Positions 32,235-39,969 of a DNA stretch of 45,175 bases are shown here, piece after piece. The translations under genes were made by a program, and so were the position numbers. Origin of the DNA: an uncultured Ruminococcus sp. GTDB taxonomy: Bacteria; Bacillota; Clostridia; UBA1212. Position 1 is the first letter of the stretch, and every line of letters begins with the position of its first letter. The stretch lies in assembly GCA_902792515.1 (NCBI GenBank), contig CADAZX010000015.1, positions 1-45,175 on the forward strand, in the 5' to 3' direction. The notes beneath the pieces were generated by a model that was not told the DNA's origin, did no database searches, and saw only the letters and a list, made by a program, of their open reading frames with translations.

Positions 32235-32377
32235 CCCCAAAAAGTCGGAGACTTTTTGGGGAAAGGAGCCGCAGCGACGCAAACGTAGACTTTCAAGAGA
32301 AAAAGAGAGAAAGCATCTTGAAAGTCGGAGTCCACGTCGCTTGTGGCGACGTGGCGATGCAGTCCCTGAAGGTGCAC
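32235..32377 (+). repeat. tRNA-Lys-tailed structured repeat, unit 3
   Basis: Stem CCCCAAAAAGTC/GACTTTTTGGGG (32235-32246 with 32250-32261), then AAAGGAGCCGCAGCGACG, an ACG-CAAA-CGT loop, an 11-bp stem GACTTTCAAGA/TCTTGAAAGTC (32288-32298 with 32316-32326) and CCACGTCGC/GCGACGTGG (32332-32340 with 32346-32354). It ends in AGTCCCTGAAGGTGCAC (32361-32377), equal to the tRNA-Lys 3' end. The rest of the spacer to 32555 is AT-rich and holds no gene. Confidence 0.82.
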
Positions 32378-32555
32378 AAGAAATAATGTCTTAATAGTCA
32401 TTACACTGCGGCATTTTCTGTTGAAATTACGTTGAAATTACGTTTCCTGTGATTTTTCGTGATTTTCGTGATTTTTGCCTAAACAAATTGATTATTCCGC
32501 ACTATTCGATTATAATTAAGCAATGAGAACTCTATTGAGCGGGGAGTAACTGTAT

Positions 32556-34823
32556 ATGAGAATCCTTCGAATACAATCAAACTTGAGGAAATGTCTCTGT
32601 TTTGGGTTGGCAATTTGTATGACACTGATGACTCTTGCTGCCTGCAGACCGGGAAATACGATTTCTTCATCTCCTTTCCCGGATTCCACGGATATGCTTG
32701 ATAACCCTAGTGAAGAACCCTCCGCGAGCGAAGATCCGATGTTCAGTGAAGAGCCTTCTTCTCCGACTGAAGCACCTGCCCCCGCTGAGACGCCGGCATC
32801 TACCGAAACCCCGCCTCCAAACGAAACGCTGACACCCACGGAAGCCCCGACTCCCGACGAAACTCCGACTCCTACAGAAGCTCCGCCCCATACAGAGACT
32901 CCGGGACCCACTAAGGCTCCAACGCCAACCGCGACCCCGACGCCTACCCCCACCCCGACTCCTACACCGACTCCGGCGGATGAACCAAAGCCGGGGACGC
33001 TCGAATATTATGAAAAATACGCCTATATTTGTACGGTTAAATCCGACTCGAACATAAAACCGTCTCTGTATACCGGAGGAAAAGAGATTCCGGACACGCT
33101 GTCGGGCGTTTTCTATACATCCGATTCACCGGGAGGAGAACCGACACGCGAAAACGGAAAGCTCTGGCTTTGCCTGAAACCGCGCAAAGGCTATTCGATT
33201 GACAGAGTGAACGTTTCGGGCTCGTATACGCAGATCGAGAACCTTGGGCGTGATATTTACGTTGTTACCGGAGTGAAAAGCAGTATTACGGTGACAGCGT
33301 CGTCGAAGAGAACGCCGACCGCGTCAAACGGAAGCACGCTCTTTGATTCGTACGGGTACTGGATCTCGGACAGCGGCATGTTGAACATCTCCTGGACCGA
33401 GGCGGAAGATGAGCCGCTGCGTTACGTGGAGATCAAGGTTTCATGCAGTTCGAGCTCGAGAACCAAAACCTATGACGGGGAGCTTGGCGGATGCGAGTTT
33501 ATGAAACTCTCAAAGGACACCGCGTATACGATCCGGCTGAAATGCTACGGGTACAACTATATCGGCAGCGATGTAAGCGTCAACGTATGCTACGCCCCGG
33601 ACGGGAAAAACGTTGCCTTCCCGCGCGTGGAGATCACGACCGAGGACTATATCTGGCCGACTTGCGAATACGTCAACCCGCCTGCCGGAAACATCGGCGC
33701 CGGTATCCGCAACGCGACCTGGGAAAACAGCGTCGTTAAGATTTTCGACGCATCCAACGCCGTCGTTTACGACTCCTCGCCGGAAAGCTCCGAAGAGGAA
33801 CAGTTCCTTGGCGCAAAAATGAAGATCCGCGGCAATACGAGCGCTTACGGCGTAAAGAAACCGTACAAAATCAAACTGAGTAAAAAATGCGACCTCCTGG
33901 CGCCGTTTATCGACCGGCCGGCGGACGGAAAGTCCTATGCCGACAAGGAATGGCTCCTTCTCAATTATGGAACGGACATCTACCGCGTTGCCGGTGACGC
34001 AATTTCAGACCTCGTCGGGACGCCCTGGTCGCCGGATTACACCTACGTTTCACTGTATGTTAACGGCGATTTCCGCGGAATCTACGTGCTTTCGGAATGC
34101 GTCAAACAGGGAACGGGCAAGGGGGACGCCAGGTGGCGCTGCCCGGTCGAGGACGACGGGTTTGTCATCGAGTGTGACGCCTACTGGTGGAACGAACCGC
34201 TTTACTTCACCACTCCCTCGACCGAGAACTTTGTGATGAAGTACACCTTCAAGTATCCGGATACCGACGATATCGACGTGAATTCCGACGCCTATAAGTA
34301 CATCAAGAAATACATGACCGATTTTGAGAGGGCGCTGAACAGAAACGACAGCTCTTACCTCGACTACATCGACCTGGATTCCTTCGTTTCGTGGATTCTG
34401 GTCGCGGACTACATGTGTCTCCTGGACTCCGGCGGCAACAACCTCTTTATGTGGAAGAAGGATTCCACCGCGAACAGCAAGCTCGTGATGGGACCGAACT
34501 GGGACTTCGACTCCTGGAAGTGGACAATCGATTCTATGGCAAATATCCACAGGGACGGCTCGCATTTCTATTTCCCGCAGCTTTCCCGGAAGCAAGAGTT
34601 CGCGCAGGCATACGTCGAACTGTTCCGCAAAACCTGTGATAAAGTGTCAGCCGCCGTCAACGCCGACCTGGATAAGATTAACGAGACCGCATACAACGAA
34701 CTTTATCGTCTTGAAAGTGCACGCTACCAGTATGGACAATCCCGGACGCTCTCCTCTATGCGAAACGACTTTAATACGTGGTTCAGCGCCCATCTTGCAT
34801 GGATGCAGAGCCAGATCGGATAA
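32556..34823 (+). CDS. CotH-kinase-domain lipoprotein
   Basis: The 755-residue protein has a signal peptide with lipobox LAAC (Cys30) and a long Pro/Thr/Glu linker (about 35-145) ending in eight Thr-Pro pairs. A beta-rich region (about 150-350) follows. The CotH kinase domain occupies about 360-750, with MKIRGNTSAYGVKKPYKIKL, LLLNYGTD, YVNGDFRGIYVLSE, GFVIECD and the metal-binding GPNWDFDSWK. CotH is an atypical kinase that phosphorylates spore-coat proteins in Bacillus; outside spores CotH domains occur in surface proteins. Extracellular placement here suggests a role on exported or cell-wall proteins. Confidence 0.9.
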   Translation: MRILRIQSNLRKCLCFGLAICMTLMTLAACRPGNTISSSPFPDSTDMLDNPSEEPSASEDPMFSEEPSSPTEAPAPAETPASTETPPPNETLTPTEAPTPDETPTPTEAPPHTETPGPTKAPTPTATPTPTPTPTPTPTPADEPKPGTLEYYEKYAYICTVKSDSNIKPSLYTGGKEIPDTLSGVFYTSDSPGGEPTRENGKLWLCLKPRKGYSIDRVNVSGSYTQIENLGRDIYVVTGVKSSITVTASSKRTPTASNGSTLFDSYGYWISDSGMLNISWTEAEDEPLRYVEIKVSCSSSSRTKTYDGELGGCEFMKLSKDTAYTIRLKCYGYNYIGSDVSVNVCYAPDGKNVAFPRVEITTEDYIWPTCEYVNPPAGNIGAGIRNATWENSVVKIFDASNAVVYDSSPESSEEEQFLGAKMKIRGNTSAYGVKKPYKIKLSKKCDLLAPFIDRPADGKSYADKEWLLLNYGTDIYRVAGDAISDLVGTPWSPDYTYVSLYVNGDFRGIYVLSECVKQGTGKGDARWRCPVEDDGFVIECDAYWWNEPLYFTTPSTENFVMKYTFKYPDTDDIDVNSDAYKYIKKYMTDFERALNRNDSSYLDYIDLDSFVSWILVADYMCLLDSGGNNLFMWKKDSTANSKLVMGPNWDFDSWKWTIDSMANIHRDGSHFYFPQLSRKQEFAQAYVELFRKTCDKVSAAVNADLDKINETAYNELYRLESARYQYGQSRTLSSMRNDFNTWFSAHLAWMQSQIG

Positions 34824-34872
34824 GAGCGGACCCGAAAAAACTTCTGCATTAACTTATGGAGAGACCGAAATC

Positions 34873-35229
34873 ATGAAGCGACATTACAATTGGAAACTGT
34901 TTCTGATCGGTTTTTTGATGAACACAGTCAGACTGTTCTTTATCGTAATACCGGCGCTGATTCTGCTTGTGGTCGGAATCTGGGTCCTGCCGTGTCTGTA
35001 CATCGGGTTTGCGCTTCTCGCGATAGCGCTGATAATTGCGTTTGTTCAGCAGCTGATGATCAAGCACACGGCGGAAACGAGCGACGACCCGAAGCTTGTT
35101 CCGCTTGTGGAAGCGATCTGCTCCGACGACTGGAAAGAGCGGACGATTGAATGGACAAATCAAAAAATACAAGAGCAGAAGGAAAAGGAAAAGGACGGCC
35201 GGGGCCCGGATGATGCGGATGGCCAGTAA
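34873..35229 (+). CDS. small two-span membrane protein
   Basis: The 118-residue protein starts at ATG 34873, eight bases after GGAGAG; longer upstream in-frame starts would overlap the CotH gene. Two hydrophobic spans (about 10-32 and 36-58) are followed by a charged cytoplasmic tail with QEQKEKEKDGRGPDDADGQ. No family recognised. It lies 49 bases after the CotH gene and is probably co-transcribed. Confidence 0.7.
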   Translation: MKRHYNWKLFLIGFLMNTVRLFFIVIPALILLVVGIWVLPCLYIGFALLAIALIIAFVQQLMIKHTAETSDDPKLVPLVEAICSDDWKERTIEWTNQKIQEQKEKEKDGRGPDDADGQ

Positions 35230-35282
35230 TCTTTTTGCGTAGTCTTTTTGCGAGGTCCCGGGCCTGTAAAAGATGAGTTAAC

Positions 35283-35316
35283 AAGACCTGCGGCTCCAAC
35301 ACTGCGGGTCTTTCTC
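35283..35316 (+). terminator. probable terminator of the CotH operon
   Basis: AAGACCTGCGG and CTGCGGGTCTT pair with small mismatches over CTCCAACA, followed by TTCTCC. The T-run is short. Confidence 0.55.
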
Positions 35317-35395
35317 CATAATCGATCATAGGCTTTGCGGGACATTCGGAGCCGGTAAAAAAGGGAAGAACCTGAAGTACCCGAAGTGCGTTTAA

Positions 35396-36610
35396 TCAGT
35401 ATTCCTCCGACAAAAGAAAATCTGCAACGTGCATTGTTTTGATTCCTTCATAATTCCCGCCTGCGAACTCGTCCGCACGAAGCAAATACTTCGGATAATT
35501 GTCACTGATTTCAAGAAGACGGTCATATTCGCGCTTTTCCGTTTCGTCTGATCTGATTTCTTTCGTCACCTGAATGTAGATTTTATTGTTCTGTTTTTCG
35601 GCAATGAAATCAATCTCACCGTTCTGAGTCTTTCCGATACAGACTTTGTACTCTCTGCGAAGCAACTCAAGGTATACCACGTTTTCAAGCATGGCGGCAA
35701 CGCCTCTGTCGTTGTACCCTAAAACACTGTATTTTAACGAACTGTCAGCAAGATAAAACTTCTCCTGAGTCTTCAAAAGCTCTTTCCCCTGAACATCGTA
35801 TCTGCTGCAGCGATGCAGAATATATGCGCCCTCGAGTTTCTCAAGGTAACTGTAGACCGTCTCGTTATCGATCGAGCGGTTCTCGGATTTGAGATAATCG
35901 GAAATAGATTTGGCCGAAAAGGTTCTGCCGACATTGTCGAAAACAAACTTTACCACCCGTTCAAGCTGATCCACCTTCCGGATCTGATTCCTTTTTACTA
36001 TATCCGAGAAAATAGTTGAATTATAGATATCCCGAACGATCGTATACGCGTCATCCTGAGAATAATCGCGCAGGTGAACAGCCGGAAAACCGCCGAGCTT
36101 TATGTAGTTTGCCAATTCTTTATGCGCATTTTCAACCGGCGCATACTGTTTTTTGAAAGTCAGATACTCGGAAAAGGAAAGAGTAAAGATACGGAAAGAT
36201 ACATAACGTCCGGTCAGATAAGTGGCAATCTCGGAAGACATCATCCGGGAATTGGATCCCGTCACGTAAATATCTACGTCAAAATCGGCGTAAATCGAAT
36301 TGACTGCTTTTTCCCAGGACGGAATTTCTTGTACTTCGTCAAGGAAAATGTACGTTCTACCTGTATTTGAGAGCAAGGATTTCAACGTTTCGTACAGCTG
36401 TCCCGAAGTCAGTCCTTCAAACTCCATTGAGTCGAATCGCATGTTTACGATTCGTTCGTCGGGAACTCCTCTATTTCGAAGTTCATCCATGAGCATGAGC
36501 ATTATTGTAGATTTGCCCGAGCGGCGAATACCTGTAATAACCTTAACAAACGGTGTGTCGGCAAAAGCCATTATTCTTTTAACGTAGTTTTCTCTGAATA
36601 TCATTTTCAT
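35396..36610 (-). CDS. AAA-family ATPase with DUF4143 domain
   Basis: The 404-residue protein has an AAA_14-type ATPase (about 15-190) with Walker A GIRRSGKST (27-35), Walker B IFLDE (Asp91/Glu92) and the VTGSNSRMMSSE sensor followed by YLTGRY. The C-terminal DUF4143 domain (about 200-390) includes a nuclease-like fold with NGEIDFIAEK and IQVTKEI. These proteins are widespread and of unclear role. ACCTCC-type ribosome site (GGAGGTG on the minus strand) precedes the start. It has its own promoter and no obvious partner. Confidence 0.9.
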   Translation of the reverse strand: MKMIFRENYVKRIMAFADTPFVKVITGIRRSGKSTIMLMLMDELRNRGVPDERIVNMRFDSMEFEGLTSGQLYETLKSLLSNTGRTYIFLDEVQEIPSWEKAVNSIYADFDVDIYVTGSNSRMMSSEIATYLTGRYVSFRIFTLSFSEYLTFKKQYAPVENAHKELANYIKLGGFPAVHLRDYSQDDAYTIVRDIYNSTIFSDIVKRNQIRKVDQLERVVKFVFDNVGRTFSAKSISDYLKSENRSIDNETVYSYLEKLEGAYILHRCSRYDVQGKELLKTQEKFYLADSSLKYSVLGYNDRGVAAMLENVVYLELLRREYKVCIGKTQNGEIDFIAEKQNNKIYIQVTKEIRSDETEKREYDRLLEISDNYPKYLLRADEFAGGNYEGIKTMHVADFLLSEEY

Positions 36611-36633
36611 ATCACCTCCGGGGAGTTGACGAT

Positions 36634-36662
36634 ACTATAGCATTTATCGAACAGGTTGTCAA
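36634..36662 (-). promoter_or_regulatory. promoter of the DUF4143 ATPase
   Basis: On the minus strand TTGACA (36662-36657), 17-base spacer, TATAGT (36639-36634), close to the GGAGGTG ribosome site. Confidence 0.75.
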
Positions 36663-36727
36663 CGGTTTTGCGGATATAACCCTAAAAACATTTAAGAAAG
36701 AACAAGATTTGCGGTTTAGACCGAAAG

Positions 36728-37007
36728 CCTGGACGGTCTGCTCCGGATCAAAAGCATCAAATCGTTGAATACGCGTTTGCGGACAATTCTATGTTTGACG
36801 GGAACGGGCGAATGAAGCAGTTCGACAACTACCTTCGGGAAATCGGGGAGTACGCAAAAGACGAGGAGACTTAAAGTTATAAAAGAGAGTAAAAGCAGTG
36901 AAGACGCTTATGCGAGTTTTGCCAGGAAACTTACCGAAACCGGGTGCGTTGACAAAAACTTAAGAGCGTCCATCCCCGCAAGCTTATGGTACAAAGAGGA
37001 CTTTTGA
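36728..37007 (+). pseudogene. decayed gene fragments of unknown origin
   Basis: Two protein-like stretches lie in different frames. One reads QIVEYAFADNSMFDGNGRMK and on to a TAA at 36872. The other reads KSSEDAYASFARKLTETGCV and LRASIPASLWYKEDF to a TGA at 37005-37007. Joining them would need one frameshift near 36870. No start or family is clear. The remaining bases of the gap (36663-36727 and 37008-37086) show nothing. Confidence 0.4.
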
Positions 37008-37086
37008 GCTTTGTTCGACTCAGCCTTTTTTTCTTTGGAAGAGAATGCAGCGCTGCGCTGTCAATCACAGAGTACGCAGAGTATGA

Positions 37087-37962
37087 TTATTGAAGATAAA
37101 GCGGCACGATCTCCCTGTTTATAAGATCAATCGGCATGTCGTGCCCGAGCACCGCGAAGGATTCCCTCGTTTCAGGGAAAACGTAGACGACCTGGCCGTA
37201 GGCTCCGGCCGTGAAAAACCACCGTCCGTCAGGGGAGTTCGTAACCCCGTACCCGTAGCTGCCCTTTTCGCAGCGGGCTTTTTCAATCCACTCGGGCGTC
37301 AGGATACGCTTGCCTTCGAACTCGCCGCCGCACGCCAGCATCAGACCATACGCGCAGAGGTCGCGAACGCGGGCGAACAGGCCGGTGCCGCCGAGAGTGT
37401 GGTTTTTCGGACAGGTTCCCCACGCGTGACCGCGCCAGCGCAGAATGTTGAACATATTGAGTTGCAGAAACTCGTAAAGGGTCATACCGGTGATGCGCTC
37501 GACGACCACGCCGATAAGGTAGAAGTTTGTGTCGCAGTAGACGAACGGTCCCTTCCCGGGCTCGTAAATGATCGGCAGACTGAGCATGTAGGCGAGGAAG
37601 TCGTCGTGTCCGTCGGCCCAGAAATCCATCGAGTCGATGTCGATGTTGGCCTCGGGTCCGACGCCGGTGTGGTGGCGCATCACGTTGGCGAGGGTCACGG
37701 TCTCCCATTTTTTGTCGTAGCCTTCAGGGAAGAGGTCGGGAATGTACTTGAAAACGGTGTCGGTGTCCTTGATGCGGCCCTCGCGTTCCAGAATGCCGAC
37801 AGCGCATGCCGTGACGGATTTTGAGAGCGAATAGGTGTTGTGGGCGCCGGCGCCGAGCCGGAACTGCTTTTCGACGTAGCCCGTTTCGGTCATCTCACCG
37901 GCCATATACGCGCCGGGAGCGTTCTTTTCCAAAAGACTTGTCAGAGTTTCGAATTTTGTCAT
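37087..37962 (-). CDS. serine hydrolase of the beta-lactamase/class C family
   Basis: The 291-residue protein starts at ATG 37962 after AAAGGAA; a longer frame from 38019 lacks a ribosome site. The SxxK motif is Ser45-Lys48 (YSLSKSV). A Tyr-containing second motif (VYCDTNFYLIG) and a C-terminal GAYGQ region follow, as in esterase-like beta-lactamase-fold proteins. There is no signal peptide, so it is probably cytoplasmic. Family members include esterases, DD-peptidases and true beta-lactamases; the missing signal argues against the last two. Monocistronic. Confidence 0.87.
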   Translation of the reverse strand: MTKFETLTSLLEKNAPGAYMAGEMTETGYVEKQFRLGAGAHNTYSLSKSVTACAVGILEREGRIKDTDTVFKYIPDLFPEGYDKKWETVTLANVMRHHTGVGPEANIDIDSMDFWADGHDDFLAYMLSLPIIYEPGKGPFVYCDTNFYLIGVVVERITGMTLYEFLQLNMFNILRWRGHAWGTCPKNHTLGGTGLFARVRDLCAYGLMLACGGEFEGKRILTPEWIEKARCEKGSYGYGVTNSPDGRWFFTAGAYGQVVYVFPETRESFAVLGHDMPIDLINREIVPLYLQ

Positions 37963-38215
37963 GTTGCGCGTTCCTTTGCTTGCGGGAATTATATACGTTA
38001 AGTTTATACGAACGTTCACGCTTTGTAAAGAAGCAAGTTTGGGAATCCACCGGATTCCGGTGCAGACGGCAAAACTGTTGCCCTTTTAAGGGAAAATCAA
38101 TAATTCGGCGCTACACTGATAATACTGGAATTTGTTCGTTTTTGCCGGCGTGTGTTGACACAGCGGTGCGTAGTGGGTTTGACTGAGTGATTTGACGGGA
38201 ACGGAAGGCGACAAG

Positions 38216-39628
38216 ATGAAAAAAGAGACTTTTAAGGGAATTGTTGCGGCTGTTTTGGCAGTTGCGCTGGCTGTGTGTATTGCCTCGTGCCGTAAGCCGG
38301 GAACTGATGAGGTTTCCGGCTACCACGTTACACCGTGCGGCAAAATCAGACTTCAGTACTATGAGGAGATAAACGGGGCGAGTGAGAGGGCCGTGAACGC
38401 ATGGGTGAATTCGTTCCGGGCCGGGTATCCGGACGTAACTGTTCAGGTCGAGTATATTCACGATCATCCGGATTTTCAGGCTTTAATTGCGGCGAGATCG
38501 CTCGGTGACGTTGTTTCCGTCCGGTTGGCGGATGTTCCCCAATATGTTTCGGAGTACGGTGCGCTGAGAGCGCTTGATGTTTTTGCGGAAGCACTCGAAA
38601 TATCTCTGGATGATGTAGATCCGACTGTACTGAACTCTTGTATGGTTAACGGAAGAATGTATGCCGCTCCGTGCATGTCGGACCGGTTTGTTTTGAAATA
38701 CAACCGGGATCTTGTCAAAGCCGCGGGGCTCGCCGATCCGGTTGAGCTTGAAGCGAAAAACGAGTGGACGTGGGACGTTTTCAAAGAGTATTGCAGAGCG
38801 CTTACGTTCGCGGATGAATCCGGCAGGGCGGTCGGTTGCTCGCTACAGCTCGGGAACAGCGGAATCTACATTCCGTTCATGGAAGGATTCGGCGGTCACT
38901 GGTTTGACAGGGAGTTCTGGCAGGAACACGAAGAGCTTCGCTTCATTTCCGACGAACATGTCGTTGAAGGAATACAGGAGATGATCTCTCTGGTCGAGTC
39001 AAACATATGTAAATACACCTTTTCGAAGTACTTTCCTGCCGCAGTCAAAACCGAAGGGCAGAAGGCGCTGGCGGATTACGATGCCGAGACGGAGATCGCG
39101 TTCAACGACGTCACGTTTTTCGATTTTGGGAAGACCGGGAAGGCTTACGAAGAGAAGGGGGTTGACTGGAACGTGGTTTCGATGCCGCGCTTTCCCGTGC
39201 CGAAGACCGGTTTGTACGCAACCGGATTTGCGGTTTTCGGCGGTACACGCAATCAAGATGCCGCGGCGGCGCTCTGCCTGTCAATAGTCACTCGGGAAGG
39301 ACAGAGCGTGTATTGCAGCCAGGATGGCAGAACGATTCCGTGTATTAAGTCGCTCGCCGAGGGAAAGACCTGGAGGCTTTCTTATCCGGACATCTCCGAT
39401 GACCCTGTGAACGGCAAGAACTATGACGCGTTTATCCGCCATCCGGAAGATGCAACGGCGGGGACGGTGGAAGCGGTGCTTCCGGTCAAAGTCGCGACGA
39501 TTGTGAACAGATATATGAGTACTCTTGTTCCCGATGTGGTGAACGGCACAAAAGACCTGACCTCGATACTGACGGCGCTTGAAACGGAGGCAAACGAGGC
39601 GCTGAAAGAAATCAATGACAACAGTTGA
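38216..39628 (+). CDS. extracellular solute-binding lipoprotein
   Basis: The 470-residue protein has a signal peptide with lipobox IASC (Cys25) and the type of fold of ABC sugar-binding proteins (family 1): an N-terminal IRLQYYEEI strand, AWVNSFRAGYPDVTVQVEYI, a hinge region with YAAPCMSDRFVLKYNRDLV and EWTWDVFKEYC. GGAAGG precedes the ATG. No permease or ATPase is next to it, so it is an orphan binding protein that must use transport genes elsewhere. The sugar is unknown. Confidence 0.88.
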   Translation: MKKETFKGIVAAVLAVALAVCIASCRKPGTDEVSGYHVTPCGKIRLQYYEEINGASERAVNAWVNSFRAGYPDVTVQVEYIHDHPDFQALIAARSLGDVVSVRLADVPQYVSEYGALRALDVFAEALEISLDDVDPTVLNSCMVNGRMYAAPCMSDRFVLKYNRDLVKAAGLADPVELEAKNEWTWDVFKEYCRALTFADESGRAVGCSLQLGNSGIYIPFMEGFGGHWFDREFWQEHEELRFISDEHVVEGIQEMISLVESNICKYTFSKYFPAAVKTEGQKALADYDAETEIAFNDVTFFDFGKTGKAYEEKGVDWNVVSMPRFPVPKTGLYATGFAVFGGTRNQDAAAALCLSIVTREGQSVYCSQDGRTIPCIKSLAEGKTWRLSYPDISDDPVNGKNYDAFIRHPEDATAGTVEAVLPVKVATIVNRYMSTLVPDVVNGTKDLTSILTALETEANEALKEINDNS

Positions 39629-39667
39629 AGCGCGGCTCATTCCCGCATAGAAAGCGGATATTTTTAA

Positions 39668-39700
39668 CAGAGAGGAACCGTTTTGGAACCTCTCTTTTTT
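39668..39700 (+). terminator. intrinsic terminator of the solute-binding protein
   Basis: AGAGAGG and CCTCTCT form the stem (39669-39675 with 39689-39695), extended inside by AACC/GGAA-type pairs, then TTTTTT. Confidence 0.82.
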
Positions 39701-39765
39701 GTTCTCGAAAGGGCTACAATCGGCGGGAATACCGGCTTACGAAAACTGTTTTCAAATCTCCGATA

Positions 39766-39836
39766 ATTGTTCCACGTGGAACAATCGAGTTTTCGGCTAA
39801 TTATAGGGAAAATCTTAAGTTCAATACTGAAAACGG
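39766..39836 (+). repeat. parS-like palindrome and repeat, copy 2
   Basis: ATTGTTCCACGTGGAACAAT (39766-39785) is a perfect 20-bp palindrome. Its core TGTTCCACGTGGAACA differs from the ParB-binding consensus TGTTNCACGTGAAACA at one base. The next 50 bases resemble 24307-24360. It lies about 80 bases ahead of the promoter of the secreted CAP protein. Confidence 0.8.
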
Positions 39837-39860
39837 CCACAAAACTCATCGAAGAATAAC

Positions 39861-39889
39861 TTGCCGAAAAAGGATTTGCGTGGTACAAT
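39861..39889 (+). promoter_or_regulatory. promoter of the CAP-domain protein
   Basis: TTGCCG (39861-39866), 17-base spacer, TACAAT (39884-39889). Confidence 0.6.
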
Positions 39890-39969
39890 CAATTCAGAAA
39901 CACAAAAGCCCTGTAATCCGTGGTTCACGCCGCGGGAGGGTAAAATGCGTTTAATAGAGGAGAATGACT

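Noticed and set aside
32162..32401. Short frames on both strands inside repeat unit 3
   Set aside because: The perfect stems explain the open frames; no ribosome site.
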